A DNA stretch of 16,631 nt. Origin: Candidatus Krumholzibacteriia bacterium. Its GTDB lineage: Bacteria; Krumholzibacteriota; Krumholzibacteriia; Krumholzibacteriales; Krumholzibacteriaceae. Position 1 is the stretch's first letter. Every line of letters begins with the position of its first letter. Under the pieces are notes generated by a model. That model did not search any database. It was not told the origin of the DNA and saw only the letters and a program-made list of their open reading frames with translations. The translations under genes and the position numbers were made by a program. Location of the stretch: positions 1-16,631 of the forward strand of contig JAQTVX010000016.1 in NCBI GenBank assembly GCA_028706585.1, read 5' to 3'. Below are positions 8,575-15,587 of the stretch, piece by piece.

Positions 8575-9737
8575 AGATACTCGAGCTCTGCGCGGTCGAT
8601 TTCACCGCGTACCATCTTCTCAGGCCGCTGGGCCTGGGGTTGCGCGGCGCCGGGTACGACGTGACTTTCTGCTGCTCTCCGGGAGAAGGTCTCGATCTGC
8701 TCCGCGCCGAGGGCTTCGGCGCCGAGGCGATTCCCATATCGAGGAACTACAACGTCGCGCATCATGCGCGTTCATTCGAGGCGCTTCTATCGTTCATGAG
8801 AAGAGAGAGATTCTCGATCGTCCACGCGCACACGCCCGTGGCCGGGCTCATCGGGCGTGGAGCGGCGAAGCTCGCCGGCGTGCCGGGGATCGTCTACACG
8901 GCGCACGGATTCTATTTTCATGACGGAATGCCGAGCGCGGTTCACGCGTTCTTCGCTGGTCTCGAACGATGCGCCGCGGCCTTCACCGACGTTATCTTCG
9001 TGCAGAGCGAGGAAGATTGGGAGGAGGCGGTCAGGCTCAGGATTGCCCCACGGGTGAAGCTCGTTCACATCGGAAACGGCGTCGATCCGGAGAAATTCGG
9101 GAAGCGTCTTCATTCCCTGGAGGCCGCGAGGTTCAGGGAGGAGAATGGCCTCGGCAGCGGCCCGGTCGTCGGATTCGTCGGCAGGGCGGTGCGCGAGAAA
9201 GGAGCGATCGAGTTCGTTCGGGCCGCGGCGATAGTGAAGCGCTCATCGCCGGGCGCGAAGTTCGTCATGGTCGGAGAACCCCTCGTGAGCGACCGCGACA
9301 GTTGCTGGGACGAGATACTGCGCCTGCGCGGCGAGCTAGGGCTCGACGGGGATCTCATACTCACCGGTTATCGAAAGGACGTGCCGGCGATTCTCGCCGC
9401 ATTCGACGTCTTCGCGCTGCCCAGCTATCGCGAGGGGATGCCGCGCGCCCTCCTCGAGGCGATGGCGACGGGACTGCCGGTCGTCGCGACGGCCATACGC
9501 GGCTGCAGGGAAGAGGTCGCAAACGGCTCCACGGGGATCCTGGTTCCCTCGGGCGATCACGAGGCTCTCGCCGCTGCGATCGGGAAGTTCGCTCTCTCCA
9601 GCGAGCTCCGCGCCTCGATGGGGGAAGCGGGACGCGAGCGCGTGCTCGCGAGGTTCGACGAGCGCAAGATCGTCGCGCTGCAGATCGCGCTGCTCGAACG
9701 CCTCGCGGAGGCGAAACTGCGAAAGGCCCGGCCGTAG
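8568..9737 (+). CDS. GT4 family glycosyltransferase
   Basis: This 389-residue GT-B glycosyltransferase resembles enzymes that extend lipid-linked glycans. The acceptor-side domain contains ILELCAVDFTAYHLLRPL near the start, VHAHTPVAGLIGR (85-97) and VYTAHGFYFHDG (109-120), a pattern frequent in GT4 enzymes of capsule and O-antigen clusters. The donor-side domain starts near 198 (PVVGFVGRAVREKG), includes the LTGYRKDVP strand (265-273), and has the catalytic E-x7-E motif at E289 and E297 within YREGMPRALLEAMATGLPVV. The start chosen is ATG 8568, with GGTGGAGG at 8553-8560 upstream; it overlaps the stop of the previous gene by seven bases. The same frame stays open upstream only as a shadow of the preceding gene. 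Confidence 0.9.
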   Translation: MVKILELCAVDFTAYHLLRPLGLGLRGAGYDVTFCCSPGEGLDLLRAEGFGAEAIPISRNYNVAHHARSFEALLSFMRRERFSIVHAHTPVAGLIGRGAAKLAGVPGIVYTAHGFYFHDGMPSAVHAFFAGLERCAAAFTDVIFVQSEEDWEEAVRLRIAPRVKLVHIGNGVDPEKFGKRLHSLEAARFREENGLGSGPVVGFVGRAVREKGAIEFVRAAAIVKRSSPGAKFVMVGEPLVSDRDSCWDEILRLRGELGLDGDLILTGYRKDVPAILAAFDVFALPSYREGMPRALLEAMATGLPVVATAIRGCREEVANGSTGILVPSGDHEALAAAIGKFALSSELRASMGEAGRERVLARFDERKIVALQIALLERLAEAKLRKARP

Positions 9738-9842
9738 CACCTCATGGTAGAATTCCAGAAATAGCTTGTTGCACCGGCTCCCGTTGGTTATCATCCTTCA
9801 ATCAAGGCGACAAGATCCGCGTTGCATCCGGGGCGTATCGCT
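9738..9842 (+). promoter_or_regulatory. Intergenic gap with weak promoter-like element
   Basis: This 105-base gap is the longest inside the polysaccharide cluster. It holds TTGTTG (9766-9771), then 17 bases, then TATCAT (9789-9794). The -10 matches consensus at five of six positions but the -35 only at three. It could be an internal promoter for the fusion gene and the genes after it. I see no terminator hairpin with a T-tract. Confidence 0.25.
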
Positions 9843-12350
9843 ATGGCTGAACTTCTATTCTTCCTCGAAGCTCTTTGCATCTCGTACATCTTGACAGGCG
9901 TAATTCTCCGTTTTTCCCTCAAGCGCCGACTGCTCGATATTCCGAACGACCGGAGCTCGCATTCGATCCCCAAGCCGCGCTTGGGCGGCATCGCGATAAC
10001 GGTCTCCTTCTACGTCACGTGCGCGACGCTTCTCCTCGCAGGTTTCAGGCCGTTTGCGAACGCGTCGATCCTCGCGGGGGCCCTGGGGGGGGGAGCGATC
10101 ATTGCGTTGGCAGGGCTTATCGACGATCTGCGCGGGCTCGACGCGCGGATCAAGCTGGCCGTGCAGCTCGGTGCGGCGGGCGTGGCGGTCGCTTCCGGGG
10201 TTGTGCTCAGGGAATTCGGAATTCCGTTCATCGGATCCATCGATCTCGGTCCACTTGCCGTGCCGGCTACGATCCTTTGGATCGTTGCGATCGTCAATTT
10301 CTACAACTTCATCGACGGCATCGACGGACTTGCGGCCGGTCTCGGGCTGATTGCATCCGCGTTTCTCTATTTCATTTCTGGAATGACGCAGGCCGTCTCG
10401 CTTCAGGGCCTCTACGCCGCGCTTGCCGGCATATCGTTCGGTTTCCTGCGCTTCAATTTCCCCCCGGCCCGCATATTCATGGGCGACATGGGAAGCACCT
10501 TCATCGGATACACGTTCGCGATTCTGTCCGTCATCGCGCAGGGCTCGGGCGTTAGCGCCTTCATAACGATCCTGCTCCTCGCCGGCGCCATCGGCGACGC
10601 GGCGCTGACGCTTGTGCGCCGCGCGCTCAAGAAGGAGAAGCTCTTCTCGCCGCATCGGACGCACTACTACCAGCGCCTAACGAGCCTCGGGCTTTCCCAC
10701 AAGCAGGTGACGCTTCTCGAGTATCTGATTGCCGCCCTTCTCGGGGTGAGCGCCATCCTGGCCTTCCACCGGGCGTGGACCTTCGTGACGTTCCTCTCGG
10801 TGATCTGGATCGGATTCTTCTTGTGGGCGCTTGCGAAGATACGAAGCCTGGAGAAAGGGGAGCACATCATCTGGGGCGGGCGTACGATCGGCGTCGCATT
10901 CGGCGATCTCGCCTTTATCGCGGCCAGTTACATCTTGAGCTACTACCTGAGGCTCAACTTCAAGTTCCCGCAGGCGGAGACCGCTTCGATGCTCATCAGC
11001 CTGCCGATCGTTCTCATGATCCGGACAGCCGTGTTCTATTACTACGGGCTGTACCGTGGCGTGTGGCGCTACACGACCTTCGACGACGTCATCCGCATAG
11101 GCAAGGCGGTTTCCGTCGGTTCGGCGATCATGGTTGTCACGTTTGCGCTGCTTTTCAGGTTCAGGGCGTTTCCGCGCTCGGTCTTCATCGTGGACTGGTT
11201 CATCCTCAACGTCTTCATGGCCGGCTCGCGCATTGCAACGCGGTGGTTCCACGAGCTACCCTCGCGGGAAGAAATCGCGGGTGATCGCGTGATCATCGCC
11301 GGCTGGGGGCCTCTGGCGGAGCTCGCGCTCAGGCAGGTCGTCAAATCCGGTATGATGCGCCCGATAGGCTACCTCGACGACCGAACCGAGATGACCGGGC
11401 GCGTTGTGCACGGAATCAAGGTTCTCGGGCCGATTTCGAGGGCCGAGGAGATCGCGAAGGCGCTTCGGGCGGACGAGATACTGGTGCTGCCGTCGTTCAT
11501 CGATCGTATTCCCATGGACGCGCGCGACCGGCTCGCGGACGCGCACATCCGCGTGCGGGAGGTGTCCGATCCTTCCGAGTTCGCCGCGGCTCCCGCAGCG
11601 CCGCCGCTGCGGCCGCCGTGCGACGGGCGAAACGTTCTCGTGGCGGGGAACGGATCTCTCGTCGAAGCCGCGCAATCGGTCTTTTGCCTCGCATCGGATC
11701 TCGCTCTCGTGTCTAACGAGAATCGCCCGCTCGGAGGCAAGTTCGCTGGCGGAACCTCTTCGCGGAGCTGCGTACGCCGTTACCTTGGCGTGTTGAACGA
11801 GAGGCCGGCGCTGCGCAGGATCATCGAGAGCCACGATCCAGAGCTAGTCTTCGCCGATTTCTCGATCCGCGACGCGAATCTCGAAAACGCTCGCGAGGCG
11901 TACATGCGGACGATCATGTTGCCTCTCGAGAAGGTCGCCTCGGAGGTTGCGCGCATACCGTCCGCGCGGTTGATTGTTTTGGAGCGGAGGATGCGCTCCG
12001 ATTCCGACGAATGCGCCAGGGCGGCGGAGTTCGTTCTCCTCGACGTTTTTCGCGGGGATCCCTCGAGATGCACGATCGTGAGGATGGCAAGGGAGCCCGC
12101 CACGAGCGAATGGTGCGAGCTCATAGCCGACGCCGTGGAGCGCGGTGGTGGCGTTTTCAGCGCCGTCGCGGGCGACAGGGCCGAAGAGAAGCGCGCGCTT
12201 GTGGCCTTGAAGGTCAATGGCTCCGCTCCGGACGGCGGAGATCTCCGACTCAGGCTCGCGAGGAGCGTCGACGATGGTGACTCGGGGGCCATGGCGGAGA
12301 TCCTCGATGAGATGGCGCGCCTGTCGCCGGTGATGGAACATGCATCCTGA
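9843..12350 (+). CDS. WecA-like sugar-1-P transferase fused to degenerate CapD-like protein
   Basis: This 835-residue integral membrane protein joins two families. Residues 1-340 are a polyprenyl-phosphate glycosyl-1-phosphate transferase of the MraY/WecA type: NDRSSHSIPKPRLGG (35-49), the DD pair D94-D95, NFYNFIDGIDGLAAG (152-166), FMGDMGS (212-218) and HRTHYY (271-276), with about ten helices. Residues 346-470 match the membrane anchor of CapD/FlaA1/WbpM dehydratases (YYGLYRGVWRYTTFDDVIRIG, then RSVFIVDWFILNV). Residues 480-580 are the CoA_binding_3-like domain. Residues 595-835 follow the order of the CapD dehydratase domain, but the nucleotide loop reads AGNGSLVEA and the STDK and MGxxK catalytic segments are replaced by LERRMRSDSDECARAAE. 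The first half should therefore be active and the last half probably is not a dehydratase. The start is ATG 9843; a TTG at 9822 is in frame. A G9 run lies at 10085-10093. Confidence 0.88.
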   Translation: MAELLFFLEALCISYILTGVILRFSLKRRLLDIPNDRSSHSIPKPRLGGIAITVSFYVTCATLLLAGFRPFANASILAGALGGGAIIALAGLIDDLRGLDARIKLAVQLGAAGVAVASGVVLREFGIPFIGSIDLGPLAVPATILWIVAIVNFYNFIDGIDGLAAGLGLIASAFLYFISGMTQAVSLQGLYAALAGISFGFLRFNFPPARIFMGDMGSTFIGYTFAILSVIAQGSGVSAFITILLLAGAIGDAALTLVRRALKKEKLFSPHRTHYYQRLTSLGLSHKQVTLLEYLIAALLGVSAILAFHRAWTFVTFLSVIWIGFFLWALAKIRSLEKGEHIIWGGRTIGVAFGDLAFIAASYILSYYLRLNFKFPQAETASMLISLPIVLMIRTAVFYYYGLYRGVWRYTTFDDVIRIGKAVSVGSAIMVVTFALLFRFRAFPRSVFIVDWFILNVFMAGSRIATRWFHELPSREEIAGDRVIIAGWGPLAELALRQVVKSGMMRPIGYLDDRTEMTGRVVHGIKVLGPISRAEEIAKALRADEILVLPSFIDRIPMDARDRLADAHIRVREVSDPSEFAAAPAAPPLRPPCDGRNVLVAGNGSLVEAAQSVFCLASDLALVSNENRPLGGKFAGGTSSRSCVRRYLGVLNERPALRRIIESHDPELVFADFSIRDANLENAREAYMRTIMLPLEKVASEVARIPSARLIVLERRMRSDSDECARAAEFVLLDVFRGDPSRCTIVRMAREPATSEWCELIADAVERGGGVFSAVAGDRAEEKRALVALKVNGSAPDGGDLRLRLARSVDDGDSGAMAEILDEMARLSPVMEHAS
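10085..10093 (+). repeat. Nine-G homopolymer inside the fusion gene
   Basis: Nine consecutive G's, read as the end of L81 plus G82-G83-G84, follow a G5 run by four bases (10076-10080, then CCCT). The reading frame is intact as given. It is the longest single-base run I noticed in the window. Gain or loss of one G would truncate the protein shortly afterwards. Confidence 0.9.
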
Positions 12351-13533
12351 CACCTCATCTGCGTCCGTCGGCACGATTCCTCCGGCGCTGCAATTTGCCC
12401 TGGGCGCCTTCGTCTTCGCCTCGACCTTCTCGATCGCCGCATCGCAGACGGCGCTCGGAGCGACTCTCCTCATCTACATCTTCTATGTTCTTCGAAAGCG
12501 CTTGCCACTGCCGCGCCGCACGGCGCTCGATGTTCCCTTCGCCGTATTCGCTGCCGCGTCCTTCGCGGCGGCGCTGTTTTCCGGCAAGCGCCTCGAAAGT
12601 CTCGCCAATCTCAAGAACCTCATCCTTATTGTCGCGGCGTACCTCGTCGCGTATCTCGCGACGGCCTCGACGATAAGGAAACGGCTCTTTATTATTCTGC
12701 TGTTCTCGGGCGTGGGGAGCGCCGTTTACGGCATCGCGATCCATCTTCTCGGCCTGGGAAAGGGTAGTCTGGGCAGAAGCTCGGGATCGTTCTCCACCGC
12801 GATGACCTACGGCGGGATCCTCCTCATCCTGTCTTCGATCTATCTCGCCGTGGCCCTGGGCCCGCTCGTCGGGCGCAGGCTGAGGATCGCCGCCGGACTC
12901 TCGGCGCTGGTGACGTTCATCGCGCTGTTTTTCAGCCTCACGCGAAGCTCCTGGGTCGGCGCGCTGGTTTCGGCCGTCGTTATTCTCTCCCTTCTTCGAA
13001 GAAAGCTGCTCGTGCCGTTCGCGGCGGCGCTCGTGATATTCGTCGCTCTGCTGCCGGCGGCGTACCGCGCGCGTGTGGAGAGCATCTGGAATCCCAAGTT
13101 CAGGACGAACGTCCAGAGACTCGAGCTCCTGCGCGGAGGCATCAGCATATTCAGGGAGCATCCTGTCATTGGCGTCGGCACGATGGATCTCGCGGATATC
13201 TACGCAGAGCACATGCCGCCTGGCGCGGTTCACATTCACGGCCACATGCACAACGATTTTCTGCAAATCGCGGTTCAGATGGGCGTAGTCGGGCTCGCCG
13301 CCTTCACGCTTCTAATCGTTTCGTTCTTTCTGCTGATGGTCCGCAACCTGAGGCTGGATCTACCGCCACCCGAGAGGGCGTGGGTCGCCGGCTCCATCGG
13401 GGCGCTCGCCGGTTTCATCGTCAATGGTCTCTTCGAATGGAACTTCGGCGACGCCGAAGTGGTTACTCTCATGTACGTCGTCATAGGGGAAAACATCGCC
13501 ATCTGGCTTGAACGTTTGCGCGTTCAATGCTAG
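12340..13533 (+). CDS. O-antigen ligase/polymerase family membrane protein
   Basis: This is a 397-residue inner-membrane protein with about ten to twelve hydrophobic segments and one larger periplasmic loop, the layout of WaaL ligases and Wzy_C-type polymerases. The Wzy_C signature is visible: FFSLTRSSWVGALVS (197-211), then a loop with FREHPVIGVGTMDL (271-284) and HGHMHNDFLQIAVQMGVVG (300-318), where H304 corresponds to the catalytic histidine of WaaL-type enzymes. These proteins move a glycan from a polyprenyl-diphosphate carrier onto an acceptor, or polymerise repeat units, on the periplasmic side. Sequence alone cannot separate ligase from polymerase. The start ATG 12340 lies inside the preceding gene with an 11-base overlap and only a weak ribosome-binding site, which suggests coupling. 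Confidence 0.88.
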   Translation: MHPDTSSASVGTIPPALQFALGAFVFASTFSIAASQTALGATLLIYIFYVLRKRLPLPRRTALDVPFAVFAAASFAAALFSGKRLESLANLKNLILIVAAYLVAYLATASTIRKRLFIILLFSGVGSAVYGIAIHLLGLGKGSLGRSSGSFSTAMTYGGILLILSSIYLAVALGPLVGRRLRIAAGLSALVTFIALFFSLTRSSWVGALVSAVVILSLLRRKLLVPFAAALVIFVALLPAAYRARVESIWNPKFRTNVQRLELLRGGISIFREHPVIGVGTMDLADIYAEHMPPGAVHIHGHMHNDFLQIAVQMGVVGLAAFTLLIVSFFLLMVRNLRLDLPPPERAWVAGSIGALAGFIVNGLFEWNFGDAEVVTLMYVVIGENIAIWLERLRVQC

Positions 13534-13544
13534 AATGGCATTGT

Positions 13545-14441
13545 ATGAGTATGAATAAGCTCTGGTACGTCCTTGTCTCGATGAGGCCCCGGCAGTGGAC
13601 GAAGAATCTCGTTCTCTTCGCCGGGATAGTCTTTTCCAGAAACCTATTCGACCGTTCGCTCCTCGAACTGAGCTTCTGCGGATTCGTCGTGTTCTGCTTT
13701 CTTTCGGGGGCGATCTACATACTGAACGACGTCTGCGATCGCGAGAGGGACGGGGAGCATCCGGCGAAGCGGAAGCGGCCCATTCCGGCGGGGCTCCTGC
13801 GCGCGTCTGAAGCACTGCCTTTCTCCATCGCCATCATAGCGGCGTCCCTCGCCGTCTCGTGGTTTCTCGGCAGAGAGTTTTTCACGGCCGTCGTTCTTTT
13901 CACGGCGATCAACGTTGCATATTCGCTGGTGCTGCGAAACGTGGTCATCCTCGATGTGTTCTCGATATCGTTCAATTTCCTCATTAGAGCGGTGGCCGGC
14001 GTCGGAGTCCTGAGGCCGAGGATTCCCGATATCGAGATCAGCCCGTGGCTCCTGGTCTGCACGCTGTTCCTTTCGCTCTTCCTCGGTTTCTGCAAGCGGC
14101 GCAACGAGATCGTATTCCTGGGCGAAGGCCAGACTCACCGCGACTCGCTTAAGGATTATTCCGTGCACCTGCTCGATCAGCTGGTCGGCCTCTCGGCGGC
14201 GACGGCGGTAATCTCATATTCGATCTATACGATCTGGCCCAGCACCGTAAGCAAGTTCGGCACCGACAATCTCGTTTACACGATCCCGTTCGTCGTGTTC
14301 GGCATCATGCGGTACTTGTACATCGTCTACAGCAGAAACGAGGGGGGAGATCCGTCGGGGGTCCTCCTCACGGAGAAGTCGATCCTGATAACGGTATTTC
14401 TCTGGTTCATGGCGACTATTCTAATCTTGTGGCGATTCTGA
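13545..14441 (+). CDS. UbiA-type decaprenyl-phosphate phosphoribosyltransferase-like protein
   Basis: This 298-residue membrane prenyltransferase has about eight to nine helices. RPRQWTKNLVLFAG (14-27) and the Asp-rich motif YILNDVCDRERDGEHPAKRK (58-77, followed by RPIPAG) match the subfamily of mycobacterial Rv3806c, which moves 5-phosphoribose from PRPP onto decaprenyl phosphate, better than quinone or heme UbiA enzymes. The second conserved region is DVFSISFNFLIRAVAG (137-152), followed by CKRRNEI and HRDSLKDYS, also typical of this subfamily. The product would be a polyprenyl-phosphoryl-phosphoribose, a precursor of lipid-linked furanose donors. DprE1/E2 partners are not in the window. 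The start is uncertain: ATG 13545 fits family alignments; ATG 13527 would overlap the previous stop by seven bases; ATG 13551 is also possible. None has a strong ribosome-binding site. Confidence 0.85.
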   Translation: MSMNKLWYVLVSMRPRQWTKNLVLFAGIVFSRNLFDRSLLELSFCGFVVFCFLSGAIYILNDVCDRERDGEHPAKRKRPIPAGLLRASEALPFSIAIIAASLAVSWFLGREFFTAVVLFTAINVAYSLVLRNVVILDVFSISFNFLIRAVAGVGVLRPRIPDIEISPWLLVCTLFLSLFLGFCKRRNEIVFLGEGQTHRDSLKDYSVHLLDQLVGLSAATAVISYSIYTIWPSTVSKFGTDNLVYTIPFVVFGIMRYLYIVYSRNEGGDPSGVLLTEKSILITVFLWFMATILILWRF

Positions 14442-14460
14442 GAGAAGAGGGTCTCGAGTC

Positions 14461-15546
14461 ATGGCATCAAAGGTCGCAGTCGTAAGAACGACCCCGGCGA
14501 AAGTGCTCGACGATATCGCCAGGGCGATGGATCTCGCCGAAGCGCCTCGACACCTCACTGCCCAGCGCGAGCTTATCCTCAAGCTCAATCTCTCCTGGAC
14601 GAAGTATTTTCCCTCGTGCTCGAGCCAGCCGTGGCAGCTCGAAGGCGTCGTAAAGTACTTGTTAGCTAAGGGTTACCGCAAGGATCAGGTTCTCCCCGTG
14701 GAGAACAAGACCGTCGTGACGAATCCTCGCAAAGGGGCCGTCAACAACCTTTGGCTCCCCGTGCTCGAGAGATACGGCCTCCCTTTCATTCCGCTCCCCG
14801 AGGTCGAGTGGACCGTGCACCAGTTTCACGAGCCGCTTCTGAGGCTCAACGAGATATTTCCATGTGGCATCGAGATACCGGCGATGTTCGAGGGCAGGGA
14901 CATTCTCCACCTTCCTACGGTGAAGACACACGGGCACTCGATTACAACGGGCGCCATCAAGAACTCTTTCGGCGGGCTTCTCAAGGAAGTGCGCCATTAC
15001 GCCCACAAGCACATACATGAGGTTCTCGTCGATCTTCTTATCATGCAGCGCGAGCTCCATCCCAACGTGTTCGCCGTCATGGATGGCACCGTTTGCGGCA
15101 ACGGCGCGGGCCCGCGCACCATGGAACCGGTCGCCGGCAACATCGTGCTGGCGAGCGCGGATTCTGTCGCGATCGATGCCGTCGCGGCGTCCATTATGGG
15201 ATTCGATCCGATGTCGATACCGTACCTGCGGATGGCGACCGAGCGCGGTCTGGGAGAGGCGCGAATCGAGAGGATCGAGGTTGCCGGAGAGGATATCGGC
15301 CGGCTCAATCTCCATTTCGAATCAAAGCGCAGCTTCGTCATCTGGGGGGACCAGATGCTTCGGATAGGGCCGCTCCGGTTCCTCGAGAGGATCGCGCTCC
15401 ATTCGCCGCTCGTGTTCTGGGCGCCGATGGCATCGAATCTCTACCACGATGCGTTTTGGTATCCGACGATCGGACGGCGGAGGATCGCGGAGTTCATGGG
15501 AACCGATTGGGGCAGGCTCTGGCAGAGCTACCGGGCGCGCTCCTGA
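14461..15546 (+). CDS. DUF362 domain protein
   Basis: This 361-residue soluble protein matches the DUF362 family, whose function is largely unknown. Recognisable segments are ILKLNLSW (39-46), HLPTVKTHGHSITTGAIKNS (150-169) with FGG next, a histidine-rich stretch H179/H182/H184/H186, VMDGTVCGNGAGPRT (206-220), and DSVAIDAVAASIMGFDP (234-250). Many DUF362 proteins end in a 4Fe-4S ferredoxin domain; none is present here, and there is no CxxCxxC motif. The C-terminal 70 residues are hydrophobic in patches (RIALHSPLVFWAPMASNLY, 310-328) and may touch the membrane or bind lipid, which is a guess. ATG 14461 follows AAGAGG (14445-14450) by ten bases. It is 19 bases after the UbiA-type gene, so a shared transcript is likely. 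Confidence 0.82.
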   Translation: MASKVAVVRTTPAKVLDDIARAMDLAEAPRHLTAQRELILKLNLSWTKYFPSCSSQPWQLEGVVKYLLAKGYRKDQVLPVENKTVVTNPRKGAVNNLWLPVLERYGLPFIPLPEVEWTVHQFHEPLLRLNEIFPCGIEIPAMFEGRDILHLPTVKTHGHSITTGAIKNSFGGLLKEVRHYAHKHIHEVLVDLLIMQRELHPNVFAVMDGTVCGNGAGPRTMEPVAGNIVLASADSVAIDAVAASIMGFDPMSIPYLRMATERGLGEARIERIEVAGEDIGRLNLHFESKRSFVIWGDQMLRIGPLRFLERIALHSPLVFWAPMASNLYHDAFWYPTIGRRRIAEFMGTDWGRLWQSYRARS

Positions 15547-15587
15547 ATGGTCATTCGGGGACAAGCTCAAACCGGTTCGGTCGTTTG

